The notes under the pieces: model-generated | The model's input: the letters and a program-made list of their open reading frames with translations, nothing else | What the model was told of the DNA's origin: nothing | Databases searched by the model: none | Position numbers and translations under genes: made by a program | Part shown: positions 8,532-17,414 of the stretch, piece by piece | Layout: each line of letters begins with the position of its first letter | Position numbering within the stretch: the stretch's first letter is position 1 | Source of the DNA: JAWKIW01 sp041394145 | Lineage (GTDB): Bacteria; Actinomycetota; Acidimicrobiia; Acidimicrobiales; Acidimicrobilacustridaceae | Direction: 5' to 3' | Assembly: GCA_041394145.1 (NCBI GenBank) | Contig: JAWKIW010000003.1 | Span: forward strand, 62,001 to 126,000 | DNA: 64,000 bases

Positions 8532-9866
8532 TCAGCGCGGCCGGCGGCGCGGCGCGACGGCCCGGCTGCGGAGGGCGGCGCGCAGCAGATCCGGACCGAC
8601 GGCGGTGAGGCGGACCGGCTCGTCACGATCGAGGCGGTGGGAGGCCCGCACCGCGCCGAGGGCACGGGCCAGGCCCACCACTGCCTCCACCTGGGCGGCG
8701 ACCTCCTCGTCCGGTGGGGGACGGCCGCCGCCGCCCCGCCGAGCGTCCTCGGCCAGCACGATCTGCACGGGACGGACCAGGGACCGGATCGTCGGCTCGG
8801 AGCGGTCGGCCAGCAGCAGGGCCACCACCAGCTCGGCCACCACGGGGTCGGCACCCGCACCACCACCGGCGAGGTGGCCCGCTGCCTCCCGCCAGAGCGC
8901 CTCGGTGGACTCGGTGGCCGCCACCCCTCGGCGGGTGGCCACCAGCCGGCGCCCGGACCGGCGGGCCAGCCGCCGCGCCAGCACCAGGCGCCGCAGGTCG
9001 GCGACGCCGGGCACCTCGTCCTCCCGGCGGGCCGCGCCGGTCCGCCCGACGACGTGGAGCGCGACGCCGGGCGCGAGCCGCCCCGTCGCGGTCAGGCGGG
9101 CCGTGCCGTCGGCGGCAGCCGAGAGCAGGCGTCGCAGGGGCCGAAGCGCCCGGGCCGCGCCCGCCGGCGGCGGCGAGCTCGTCAGGATCTCCCCGACGAC
9201 CGGCTCGAGCAGCTGGGCCCGGGCCCGTTCGAGCGGGTCGTCGTACCAGGCCGCGATGCGCTCGGTCTCGATCTCCTGCAGCAGGGTCTCGCCGAAGCGC
9301 TCGGGCCGGGCACGGGTGAGGTGCGCCGAGACCAGCGCCTGCCGTGCCCCGGGAGCACTGCGACCGGTCCGGGGCACGGTCCCTGCTTCGACGGCCAGCT
9401 CCAGCGTCACGGCCGACGACCAGAAGGCGTCGAACTCGACCGGACCCATGAGGTCGCCCCACTGGAGGTCGTCGACGTCGGGTGGCACGACCCCGGACGC
9501 CGCGTGGGCCGCCTGGAAGCGGTCGAAGCCCGTCGGGGCGTCGACGGCGAAGGCCGTCACGACCTCGTCGGTGACCGGGCTCCGGCACACCGCCGCATAG
9601 CGGTCGAGACCGGCGAGGTCGAAGAAGCGGGCCAGGGCGGCGGCCACCGCCAGGTGACGGCTCGGACCCCCGAGCCACTTGAAGGGCAGCTCGTACCAGA
9701 CGAACTGCTGCAGGCCTGCCTGGTTGAGGGCGGCCAGGCCGGCGGCGCCGACCATCCAGTCGAGCGCATCGGCGGCGGCCGCAGCGGCGTCGGGGTCCTC
9801 GACCGTCAGCCGGGCCATGGCGTCGACGAGCACCGGGTCCGGCGTCGAGGGCTCGGCCGCGCTCAT
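8532..9866 (-). CDS. conserved hypothetical protein (444 aa)
   Basis: The product is soluble, Ala/Arg-rich and predicted mostly helical, with no signal peptide or membrane segment. It begins MSAAEPSTPDPVLVDAMARL and contains LQQFVWYELPFKWLGG, DDLQWGDLMGPVEFDAFW and ERFGETLLQEIETERIAAWYD. I do not recognise the family. It starts 10 bases after the tgt stop on the same strand, so it is probably the distal gene of queA-tgt. The codon use matches real genes. No function can be assigned. Confidence 0.75.
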   Translation of the reverse strand: MSAAEPSTPDPVLVDAMARLTVEDPDAAAAAADALDWMVGAAGLAALNQAGLQQFVWYELPFKWLGGPSRHLAVAAALARFFDLAGLDRYAAVCRSPVTDEVVTAFAVDAPTGFDRFQAAHAASGVVPPDVDDLQWGDLMGPVEFDAFWSSAVTLELAVEAGTVPRTGRSAPGARQALVSAHLTRARPERFGETLLQEIETERIAAWYDDPLERARAQLLEPVVGEILTSSPPPAGAARALRPLRRLLSAAADGTARLTATGRLAPGVALHVVGRTGAARREDEVPGVADLRRLVLARRLARRSGRRLVATRRGVAATESTEALWREAAGHLAGGGAGADPVVAELVVALLLADRSEPTIRSLVRPVQIVLAEDARRGGGGRPPPDEEVAAQVEAVVGLARALGAVRASHRLDRDEPVRLTAVGPDLLRAALRSRAVAPRRRPR

Positions 9867-9876
9867 CGACGGGCCC

Positions 9877-11031
9877 TCACGACCACCGCTCGGCGATCTC
9901 GGCTCGCAGGGCGGCCAACCGGCCCTCGGCCACCGCCAGCCGGGCCCGGGTCACCAGCTCGAGGAGCCAGGCCACGTTGTGCAGCGTCAGCAGCCGGGCG
10001 GCGGTCGGCTCCTGCACCTGCAGCAGGTGCCGCAGGTACGCCCGCGACCATCGGCCGCACACCGCGCAGGCGCAGGCCGGGTCGAGGGGCTCGGCGTCGG
10101 TGGCGTAGCGGGCGTTGCGCAGGTTGAGGCGGCCGTCCGTGGTGAGGATCGTGCCGTGGCGGGCGAGGCGGGTGGGCAGCACGCAGTCGAACATGTCGAC
10201 GCCGAGGGCGATCGCCTCGACCAGCCCGAGGGGGTCGCCCACGCCCATCAGGTAGCGGGGTCGGTCGGTCGGCAGCACGTCGAGGGCGGCGGCGAGCGCG
10301 GGGAGCATCTCGGCGCGGGACTCGCCCACCGACAGCCCGCCGATCCCATAGCCGTCGAAGCCGAGGGCGACCGTGCGCTCGGCGCTCTCGCGGCGCAGGG
10401 CCTCGTCGACGCCGCCCTGCACGATGCCGAACAGCGCCTGGGTGCCGCCCTCGGCCCGGCTCGGGGCGTGCGCGGCGCGGGCCCGGGCCGCCCACCGGGC
10501 CGTGCGGTCGACCGCATCGCGGATGACGTCGCGCTCGGCCGGCAGGGCGGGGCAGACGTCGAGGACCATCTGGATGTCGGCGCCCAGCTGCTGCTGCAGC
10601 GCCACCGCCGACTCCGGCGTGAGCGTGTGGCGGCTCCCGTCGTAGGTCGAGCGGAACGTGGCGCCCTCCTCCGTGACCGCCGGTCCGAGCGAGAAGACCT
10701 GGTAGCCGCCGGAGTCGGTGAGCACGTGGCCGCTCCACGCGCTGAAGCCGTGCAGCCCGCCGAGCGCCGCGATGGTCTCGGCCCCGGGCCGCAGCATGAG
10801 GTGGTAGGTGTTGGCCAGCACCACCTCGGCCCCGAGCCGCTCGAGGTCGTCGCTGGCCAGCGTGCGCACCGCCGCACGCGTGCCGACCGGCATGAAGCAC
10901 GGGGTCGTGAACCGGCCGCGGGGGGTGCGCACCGATCCCGTGCGGGCCGCCCCGTCGGTGGCCGCCACCTCGACGGTGACCACCGGGTCCCAGACCGCAC
11001 CGACGTCGGCGTCCGGTGACCCGGGGCTCAC
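9877..11031 (-). CDS. tgt: tRNA-guanine transglycosylase
   Basis: Tgt exchanges guanine-34 of GUN-anticodon tRNAs for preQ1 in queuosine synthesis. The 384-residue protein shows FTTPCFMPVGTRAAVRTL at the N-terminus and NTYHLMLRPGAE. DSGGYQVFSLG holds an active-site Asp, and GGLSVGE, YLMGVGDP and FDCVLPTRLARHG hold the nucleophile region. The zinc site is CACAVC followed by LTLHNVAW (C-x-C-x2-C and a His). Start GTG 11031 overlaps the queA stop (GTGA), so the two queuosine genes are translationally coupled. Longer in-frame extensions upstream run through queA and are not real. Confidence 0.97.
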   Translation of the reverse strand: MSPGSPDADVGAVWDPVVTVEVAATDGAARTGSVRTPRGRFTTPCFMPVGTRAAVRTLASDDLERLGAEVVLANTYHLMLRPGAETIAALGGLHGFSAWSGHVLTDSGGYQVFSLGPAVTEEGATFRSTYDGSRHTLTPESAVALQQQLGADIQMVLDVCPALPAERDVIRDAVDRTARWAARARAAHAPSRAEGGTQALFGIVQGGVDEALRRESAERTVALGFDGYGIGGLSVGESRAEMLPALAAALDVLPTDRPRYLMGVGDPLGLVEAIALGVDMFDCVLPTRLARHGTILTTDGRLNLRNARYATDAEPLDPACACAVCGRWSRAYLRHLLQVQEPTAARLLTLHNVAWLLELVTRARLAVAEGRLAALRAEIAERWS

Positions 11032-12068
11032 GCCGCCGCCTCGTCGTCGCGCTCGAGGAGCATGGCGTCGCCGAAGGACAAGAAGCGGTAGCCCTCGGCC
11101 AGGGCCACGTCGTACAGCCGGCGCCACCGGGGCCCCACGAAGGCATCGACCAGCACGAGCAGCGACGACCGCGGCAGGTGGAAGTTCGTGAGCAGCACGT
11201 CGACCACCGCGAAGCGGTGTCCGCGGGCGATGAACAGCTCGGTCCGACCATCGAGCCGGCCGGTCGCCGCCGCCGACTCGAGCGCCCGGACGACCGTCGT
11301 GCCGACCGCCACGACGCGCCCCGCCTCCCCACAGGCCGCCCAGACGTCGGGGTCGACGTGGTACGCCTCGCCGTGCATGCGGTGGTCGCGCACGTCCTCG
11401 GTGGCGATCGGCCGGAAGGTGCCGAGGCCCACCACCAGCTCGACGGTCGCCACCTGCACGCCGCGAGCCCGGCACCGGTCGAGCACGTCGTCGGTGAGGT
11501 GCAGGCCGGCGGTCGGGGCCGCCGCCGATGCCGGCCGGCGCGCGTACACGGTCTGGTAGCGCTCGTCGTCGACGAGGGGCTCGGTGATGTACGGCGGCAG
11601 GGGCACCTCCCCGAGCTCGCCGACCAGGGCGAGCTCGGCTTCTCGGGTGGGCGTCCCGTCGGCCACGAGCAGCCGCACCCGCCGTCGACCGTCGCCGAGG
11701 TCGTCGCCCACCTCCACCGCCTCCGCGCCGGACGGGTCGACGAGGATCGTGCCGGCCGGCAGCCGACGGCCGGGGCGCACGAGCGCCTCCCACCAGCCGC
11801 CGCCGGCCGGTTCCCGTTCGAGCAGCAGCACCTCGGCCGCGCCCCCGCTGGCCTTGCGCAGGTGGAGCCGGGCCGGCAGCACCCGGGTGTCGTTGACCAC
11901 GAGCAGGTCGCCGGGCCCGAGCAGGTCGGGCAGATCGGCGACGACCCGGTGCTCGGGCGGGGCGCCCGGGCCCCGGTCGACGAGCAGCCGGGCGGCGTCG
12001 CGCCGGTCGAGCGGGCGCTGGGCGATGCGCGCCGCGGGCAGCGGGTAGTCGAAGTCGGCGGTGCGCAC
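11028..12068 (-). CDS. queA: S-adenosylmethionine:tRNA ribosyltransferase-isomerase
   Basis: QueA transfers and isomerises the ribosyl group of SAM onto preQ1-tRNA, giving epoxyqueuosine, the step after Tgt. The 346-residue length is typical. Signatures are the N-terminal FDYPLPAARIAQRPLDRRDAARLLV, GDLLVVNDTRVLPARL, the central TAGLHLTDDVLD and VELVVGLGTFRPI, and the C-terminal TNFHLPRSSLLVLVDAFVG and FLSFGDAMLL. The start is GTG 12068 with a -10-like TACCCT seven bases upstream, suggesting a leaderless mRNA. It is the first gene of queA-tgt-(hypothetical). Confidence 0.97.
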   Translation of the reverse strand: MRTADFDYPLPAARIAQRPLDRRDAARLLVDRGPGAPPEHRVVADLPDLLGPGDLLVVNDTRVLPARLHLRKASGGAAEVLLLEREPAGGGWWEALVRPGRRLPAGTILVDPSGAEAVEVGDDLGDGRRRVRLLVADGTPTREAELALVGELGEVPLPPYITEPLVDDERYQTVYARRPASAAAPTAGLHLTDDVLDRCRARGVQVATVELVVGLGTFRPIATEDVRDHRMHGEAYHVDPDVWAACGEAGRVVAVGTTVVRALESAAATGRLDGRTELFIARGHRFAVVDVLLTNFHLPRSSLLVLVDAFVGPRWRRLYDVALAEGYRFLSFGDAMLLERDDEAAA

Positions 12069-12075
12069 CGGGCGA

Positions 12076-12081
12076 AGGGTA
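12076..12081 (-). promoter_or_regulatory. -10-like TACCCT, leaderless start of queA
   Basis: TACCCT on the minus strand ends seven bases before the GTG of queA. This is the spacing and TAnnnT pattern seen at several other first genes in the window. Confidence 0.5.
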
Positions 12082-12095
12082 GAGGCCGCGCCGAC

Positions 12096-13619
12096 TCAGA
12101 TCCGACGGTCGCGCCCCGACCAGTACCGGTCGCGCAGCACCCGCACGAACAGCTTGCCCGAGGGCTGGCGGGGCAGCTGCTCCTCGACGTCGATCGAGCG
12201 GGGGACCTTGTAGCCGGCCAGTCGCTCCCGGGCGAAGGCGAGGATGTCGCGCTCGAGCTCGGGCGTGGGCTCGTTGCCGTCGACCAGCTCGACGGCGGCC
12301 TTGACCGACTCACCCCACTCGTCGTCGGGGATCCCGAACACGGCGACATCGGCCACCGCCGGGTGCTCGATGAGGACCTGCTCGATCTCTGCCGGGTAGA
12401 TGTTCACCCCCCCGGAGATGATCATGTTCGACGCCCGGTCGGCCAGGAACACGTAGCCGTCCTCGTCGACCCGGCCGATGTCGCCGAGCGTGTAGGTGCC
12501 GGGCGCGAGGAAGGCCGCCGCCGTCTTCTCGTCGTCGTTGTGGTAGCGGAAGACCTCGTCCACGAGCAGGTTCCGGCACCACAGCGTGCCGTTCTCCCCG
12601 GGTGGGAGTCGGGCGCCGTCGGGGTCGGCGGCGAAGACCTCGTGGGTGGCGATGGCCCGCCCCACGGTGCCCGGTCGCGAGTGCCACTCGGCCGAGTCGA
12701 CGAGCGTCACCACCCCTCCTTCGCTCGCCCCCCAGTACTCGACGAGCACCTCGCCCCACCACTCGATCATCCGCTGCTTGACCGCGACCGACACCGGCGC
12801 GGCGCCGTGCAGGACCGTGTGCAGCGACGATGGGTCGAACCCGTAGCGGGCATCGTCGGGCAGCCGCAGCAGCCGCACGAACATGGTGGGCACGAGGTGG
12901 GTGTTGCGGACACGGTGGTGCTCGATCAACGAGAGGGTGGCCGCCTCCTCGAAGCGGGGCATCACCACCATCGGCGCGCCGTTGCCCTGGTCCATGACCG
13001 CGAACCCGAGCGGGGCGGCGTGGTACAGCGGGCCGGTGACGAGATGGGGGCCGCCACCGTCGAGGCCGAGCAGCCGTCCCGAGGCGGCCAGCGCCGACAG
13101 CTGGTCGCCCACCGAGGACTTCACCGACCGCTTCACCCCCTTCGGTCGCCCGGTGGTGCCCGACGTGTAGAACATGTTGCCGCCGGCCGGACCGTCGACC
13201 GGGAAGGGCGCGTCCGACGCCGCCGCCAGCTCGGCGTCGAGCTCTGCGCCGGCGACCACCACCCGCACGTCGCCGGCGGCGGCGGCCGCCTCGGTCACCG
13301 TGGCGGCGAAGGCGGGGTCGGCCACGACCACGCGGGCGCCGCAGTCGGCGATCACGTAGGCGAGCTCCTCCGCGGTGAGGTGCCAGTTCGCCGGCGTGAG
13401 CCACGTCCCCGACAGCAGCGCCCCGTAGGCGAGCTCGAGGAACTCCGCGCGGTTGCCCATCACCATGGCGGCGTGGTCGCCGGGCCCCAGCCCGACGACG
13501 TGGCGCAGCCACCGGCCGACCCGCGTGGACCGGTCGACCAGCTCGGCCCAGCTGCGCCGGCGCACCAGGTCGTCGACCGCCGTCTCGTCGGGTCGGGCGG
13601 CGGCGACGTCGAGCAGCAT
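12096..13619 (-). CDS. acyl-CoA synthetase (AMP-dependent ligase)
   Basis: The 507-residue product belongs to the ANL superfamily, which activates carboxylic acids to acyl-AMP and transfers them to CoA. Motifs in order: P-loop-like MFYTSGTTGRPKGVKRS (residues about 149-165), VEYWGASEGG, TLGDIGRVDEDGYVFLADR with the hinge Asp, and IISGGVNIYPAEIEQVL. The C-terminal RQPSGKLF supplies the catalytic Lys. The sequence resembles fatty-acid or steroid side-chain ligases of the FadD type; the substrate cannot be told from sequence. It is transcribed from its own promoter (TAGCCT) in the 80-bp gap shared with the divergent lipoprotein gene. It is followed on the same strand by queA, which has its own promoter. 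Confidence 0.93.
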   Translation of the reverse strand: MLLDVAAARPDETAVDDLVRRRSWAELVDRSTRVGRWLRHVVGLGPGDHAAMVMGNRAEFLELAYGALLSGTWLTPANWHLTAEELAYVIADCGARVVVADPAFAATVTEAAAAAGDVRVVVAGAELDAELAAASDAPFPVDGPAGGNMFYTSGTTGRPKGVKRSVKSSVGDQLSALAASGRLLGLDGGGPHLVTGPLYHAAPLGFAVMDQGNGAPMVVMPRFEEAATLSLIEHHRVRNTHLVPTMFVRLLRLPDDARYGFDPSSLHTVLHGAAPVSVAVKQRMIEWWGEVLVEYWGASEGGVVTLVDSAEWHSRPGTVGRAIATHEVFAADPDGARLPPGENGTLWCRNLLVDEVFRYHNDDEKTAAAFLAPGTYTLGDIGRVDEDGYVFLADRASNMIISGGVNIYPAEIEQVLIEHPAVADVAVFGIPDDEWGESVKAAVELVDGNEPTPELERDILAFARERLAGYKVPRSIDVEEQLPRQPSGKLFVRVLRDRYWSGRDRRI

Positions 13620-13628
13620 CGGGCGCGC

Positions 13629-13634
13629 AGGCTA
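13629..13634 (-). promoter_or_regulatory. -10-like TAGCCT upstream of acyl-CoA synthetase
   Basis: TAGCCT on the minus strand lies nine bases before the ATG at 13619. An identical hexamer points the other way at 13683-13688, so the short intergenic gap carries a back-to-back promoter pair. Confidence 0.5.
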
Positions 13635-13682
13635 CCGCCGGCACGACGGGGACCGGCTTGCCGCCCACCTCGGCGGCGTCGG

Positions 13683-13688
13683 TAGCCT
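13683..13688 (+). promoter_or_regulatory. -10-like TAGCCT upstream of lipoprotein gene
   Basis: TAGCCT on the plus strand lies 11 bases before the ATG at 13700. It mirrors the TAGCCT of the divergent acyl-CoA synthetase gene and implies a very short or absent leader. Confidence 0.45.
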
Positions 13689-13699
13689 CGGCGGCACCC

Positions 13700-14308
13700 A
13701 TGGCCACCCTGCTCCTGCGTCCCCACCGGCGCCCGACGGTCACCACGCTGGTCGTGGCGGCGGCGATCGCCCTCGGCGGCGCCGCGTGCGGCGGCGACGA
13801 GCCGTCGTCGGTGCGCCCGGGCGTCCCCGGCGGCGGCACGACGGCCCTGCCCACCACCACCGAGCCGGCGGTCGGTGGCGGCGCGACCATCGTCCTCCCC
13901 AAGGGCACCAGCCCTCCCGGCTCGAACCCGCTGGCGCCGGGCACCACCCTGGCCGGGAGCGGATCACCCCACGGTGGTGGGGCGTCGTCGGGTCCGGCCG
14001 GCGCGGACCAACCCCAGATCGGCGAGATCACCGTTCCCGGCGTCGTGCGGTGCCCGCAGGCGGGGGTGGTGGACGCCACCGTCGACTACCGCACGATCGG
14101 TGCGGACCGGGTCGTCTTCGTCGTCGACGGCCAGCAGCAGCCAGGTCTGGCCCCGCTGTCGGGACCGACCACCGTGGCGGTCCCCTGCGACGACGGGACC
14201 CACGTGCTCGTCGTCGCCGTGGTGGCGCCCTCGGGGCAGACCACCATCGACACGCGGGTCCTGGTCACCAGGGTCGACGCCCCCACCGAGGTCCAGACGG
14301 GCGGCTGA
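13700..14308 (+). CDS. putative lipoprotein of unknown function
   Basis: ATG 13700 gives a 202-residue protein. It has a basic n-region, a hydrophobic core (TLVVAAAIALGGAAC) and the lipobox GAAC followed by GG, so it is probably lipid-anchored outside the membrane. A low-complexity linker follows (Gly/Thr/Pro/Ser-rich to residue about 105). The folded part is GEITVPGVVRCPQAGVVDATVDYRTIGADRVVFVVDG, then VAVPCDDGTHVLVVAVVAPSGQTT. The two Cys may form a disulfide, and the strands suggest an Ig-like domain. I do not recognise a family. An in-frame start at 13658 exists but would put 14 residues before the signal peptide. Confidence 0.7.
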   Translation: MATLLLRPHRRPTVTTLVVAAAIALGGAACGGDEPSSVRPGVPGGGTTALPTTTEPAVGGGATIVLPKGTSPPGSNPLAPGTTLAGSGSPHGGGASSGPAGADQPQIGEITVPGVVRCPQAGVVDATVDYRTIGADRVVFVVDGQQQPGLAPLSGPTTVAVPCDDGTHVLVVAVVAPSGQTTIDTRVLVTRVDAPTEVQTGG

Positions 14309-14336
14309 CCTCCCGGGGCCCGGGCGCCTCGGCCCG

Positions 14337-15593
14337 TCAGGGCACGTAGACGCCGAGGAAGGCGACGGCGGTGAGCGCGGTGAAGCCGCAGCCGCACACG
14401 GCCAGGCCCAAGCGCTCCCACCGGGGTGGGCGCAACAGCACCGCCAGGGTGAGCAGCAGCGGGAAGGCGTTGAGCGCATAGCGCTCGATGGAGTTCAGGT
14501 TCGCGGCACTCAGCGCGACGACCAGTACGGCGGCGGCATAGGCCGTGTAGGACGCCGGCCAGCGCCGCGCCGTCAGCACCAGCAGGACGACGAACGCGAT
14601 GGCGAAGGGCACGTGCAGCGCGCCCCCGAAGCGGTCGGTCCCGGTGATGAGGTCGCCGAGGCCGGACAGCACGCGCGTGAGCGGGTCGACGTCCATGGAC
14701 CGGAGGTCGTTCTGGACGGTGAAGGGAAGCGTCCACTTGCCCCAAGCCCGGTCGACCCACGCCAGGTAGACCGCCGTGCCCACCACCGGGCTCGCCACCG
14801 CCGCGACCCGCCAACCCCGTCCCCGGTCGTCGGCCGCCCTCCAGCCCCGCGCCGCCTCGATGGCCAGCGGCAGGACCAGCAGGGCACCGAGCGGGCGGGT
14901 CAACGACGCCAGCAGCGCCGCGGCCACCGCCCAGCCGAACCGGCCTCGCCGAGCCGCGAGGAAGGCGCCGACGGCGCCCACGAGGTACAGCGACTCGCTG
15001 TAGGCGAGGACCATGGTGAACGCCGCCGGGAACAGCGTGACGACCCACACCGCCCGGTCCGACGCCGCACCGTCGTCGGTCTCGGCCAGCATCAGCCGCC
15101 GGACGAGCACGGCGGCGGCGATGGCGGCCACGTTGGTGAGCACGACGAGGGCCGGAGCCGACTCGAACCCGAACACCGGGCTGAGGGCCCGACCGAGCCA
15201 CGGGTAGAGCGGGAAGAAGCGCAGGCTCTCCACCGGCAGCGCCTCGTAGCCGCGGACCGCGATGTCGCGGTACCAGGTGCCGTCCCACGCCAGGAGCCCG
15301 TCGCGCAGCGCCGGCGGCCGCACGGCGTACCAGTGGTCGGCCACCGCCGTCGCCAGCCACCAGCCCAGGGCGAACAGGACCCGGGCCGTCACCCACGCGG
15401 GCAGGACCACGCGCAGGTCACCCACCAGGCGGGCCCATCGGCGCCCCGGGGCGGGCCGGGGCCCGGCGTCGACGGCCTCCTCCGAGACGGCGCCCGGTGC
15501 CCCATCCCCGTCGATCGTGCGCGCCCCGGGCCCGCTGCCGGCAGCGCCCCGGACCTGCTCGTCGCCGGCGTCGACCGGGTCCGCCGTGCTCAT
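14337..15593 (-). CDS. PIG-V-like mannosyltransferase (GT-C fold)
   Basis: The 418-residue membrane protein matches the actinobacterial PIG-V/GT76-like family, which transfers mannose from a polyprenyl-phosphate donor at the outer face of the membrane. After a 55-residue polar N-terminus come a membrane helix and the loop DGLLAWDGTWYRDIAVRGYEALP, whose WD-x-x-W/Y acidic motif is the GT-C catalytic signature. FFPLYPWLGRAL and about nine more helices follow (LFPAAFTMVLAYSESLYLVG is the second family motif). The C-terminus holds LNSIERYALNAFPLLL. Start ATG 15593 overlaps the stop of the GT39 gene upstream (ATGA), so the two are coupled. A longer in-frame start at 15743 lies inside that neighbour. 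Confidence 0.85.
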   Translation of the reverse strand: MSTADPVDAGDEQVRGAAGSGPGARTIDGDGAPGAVSEEAVDAGPRPAPGRRWARLVGDLRVVLPAWVTARVLFALGWWLATAVADHWYAVRPPALRDGLLAWDGTWYRDIAVRGYEALPVESLRFFPLYPWLGRALSPVFGFESAPALVVLTNVAAIAAAVLVRRLMLAETDDGAASDRAVWVVTLFPAAFTMVLAYSESLYLVGAVGAFLAARRGRFGWAVAAALLASLTRPLGALLVLPLAIEAARGWRAADDRGRGWRVAAVASPVVGTAVYLAWVDRAWGKWTLPFTVQNDLRSMDVDPLTRVLSGLGDLITGTDRFGGALHVPFAIAFVVLLVLTARRWPASYTAYAAAVLVVALSAANLNSIERYALNAFPLLLTLAVLLRPPRWERLGLAVCGCGFTALTAVAFLGVYVP

Positions 15594-17262
15594 CGTGTGG
15601 TCGGCGGGTACCAGGTGACGTTGGCCGACTCGTAGTACTTCTCGGGCTGGGCGTTCACCAGGGCCGAGCCGGGCCGGGCCGCGCCGAGCCGGTCGAGCAG
15701 GGCTTCGCACTGCCCCTCGAGGGTCTTGTAGGTGCCGCTCCACACGACGGCGATGCCGCGATCGGGACCGGCGGCCGCCAGCACCCGATCGGCGAACGCC
15801 TGGACCCGGGCCGGATCGGCGGCCGCGGCGTTGCGCTGGGCGTAGTCGACCCAGTCGACACGCTCGGGCCCGTCACCGGTGGGGTACACGAGCGATGTGT
15901 AGCCGTCGCCCAGCTCGCGGCTGAACGACGGGCCGAGCTGGTCGGGGCAGAACACGACCACGTCGCCCGGATGGGCGACCTCGGCCACGCGCTCGGCGGC
16001 GACGCGGGACTGGCTGCGCTGGAAGACGAAGCCGTTGTAGACGACCGCCACGCCGTACAGCACCAGCACCCCGGCCAGCACCGCCGCCCGGATCGGGCGG
16101 GGCGCGAAGCACAGCAGGCCCCCGGCCACGACGAGGACGTACAAGGGAAGAAGACGGCGCCGTAGCGGCTCTGGAAGGCCGAGCCCGACACGAGGTTGAC
16201 CACCAGGCCGATGGCGAAGGTGGTCACCAGCACGGCCAGCTCGGGCCGGAAGCGGGCGGCGGTGCGGACGTCGAGGTCGATGTGGCGACGACCGCGGGCC
16301 ACCCCGAAGGCCCCCAGGGCGAACAGCAGCGACGACACGACGATGATCACGGGTGCGTCCGGGAGCGCGCCGGCGGCGAAGTCGGCGAGCGCGGCGCTGA
16401 ACGAGACCGTCGGGCGGTCGGCGCTGGCCCACGGGGTGCCGGTGTGGGCCGACTGGTACAGCATCGTGGGCAGCCACCATGCGAACAGCAGCCCGCCGGC
16501 GATCACCGCCACCGCCGCCCGCAGGGCGGCTCGACGCACGGCGTCGTCGGGCGACCGGCGCCACGCCACCCCGAGGACCACCACCACGGCGCCGAGCAGC
16601 CACATCGACCAGTAGTGCGTCAGCAGCAGCAGCCCGGCGACCACGCCGATCCCGAGCAGGCGTCCCAGCCCCTCACGGCCCCGCCGCACGACGTCGTCGA
16701 CGAGCAGGTACCCGCCCAGCACCAAGAGGATGACCAGCGAGTACATCCGCGTCTCGTTGCTGTAGCGCACGGCGTAGGGCGACAGCGCGAGCACGGCGAC
16801 GAGCAGCCAGCCGAGGAGCGGGCCACCTCGGCGCCGCCCGGCGAACCAGGCGACCGGCAGGGTCGCCACGCCGATCACCCCGGACAGCGCCGCACCGCGG
16901 TGTCGGACGTGCCGAAGACCTGCATCCAGCCGTGCAGCAGCAGGTAGTACAGCGGTGGGTGCCCGTCGTGGCGGGCGCGTCGAGGATGTCCGCCGGCGGC
17001 AGGCTGGCGATGTTGGCGCTGAGGGCCTCGTCGAGCCACAGCGGCGAGCGGGTGACGAACCGCAGCACGACCCCGGCGGCGCACGCGACCAGCGCCAGCA
17101 CCACGACCTCGACGGGTGCCCGAGCGTCGGCCGCCGGGTCGTTCTCGTCGTCGACCGGGGCCTCGGACCCGGCGGCGCCGGCCGGGGGCGGCTCGTCGCG
17201 GAGGCGCCGTCGCCGCTGGTCGATCCCGAGTCGGGCCGGGTCTCGCTCGGGCTCAGGCTCAC
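15590..17262 (-). CDS. GT39-type membrane glycosyltransferase, frameshifted
   Basis: The reassembled product is a polytopic GT-C enzyme of the GT39/PMT superfamily. Its first loop reads FVTRSPLWLDEALSANIASLP (acidic DE of the LWLDE motif) and then DGHPPLYYLLLHGW, the HPPLYY signature. About ten membrane helices follow, including TLPVAWFAG, LSPYAVRYSNETRMYSL and LLLLTHYWSMWLLG. The C-terminal extracellular domain ends YYESANVTWYPPTTR. The coding sense jumps frame near 17200, 16975, 16900 and 16150, each time by a single-base step. The protein on either side remains well conserved, so assembly indels are likely. The start GTG 17262 is chosen from codon composition and is uncertain. Donor and acceptor are unknown. 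Confidence 0.75.
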
Positions 17263-17371
17263 GACGGCGGATCCTACCGACGGCCTCCACGCCGACGACA
17301 ACACCCCCGGAGGGGCCACCGCGCCGCTCGGCCGGCCGTGGCCGATTCCCGGTCCCGGAAGGGGCCTTCAC

Positions 17372-17377
17372 TACACT
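17372..17377 (+). promoter_or_regulatory. -10-like TACACT upstream of FAD oxidoreductase gene
   Basis: TACACT fits TAnnnT and lies 37 bases before the ATG at 17415, leaving room for a leader of about 30 bases with a weak ribosome site (CAGGT). No clear -35 is visible. Confidence 0.3.
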
Positions 17378-17414
17378 CGGTCGGTCCCCCGCGATCCCCG
17401 AAGCAGGTGCTCCG

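Noticed and set aside
9863..12349. A long minus-strand frame spanning tgt and queA
   Set aside because: It reads both genes out of frame; the queA and tgt frames have all expected motifs and a GTGA junction.
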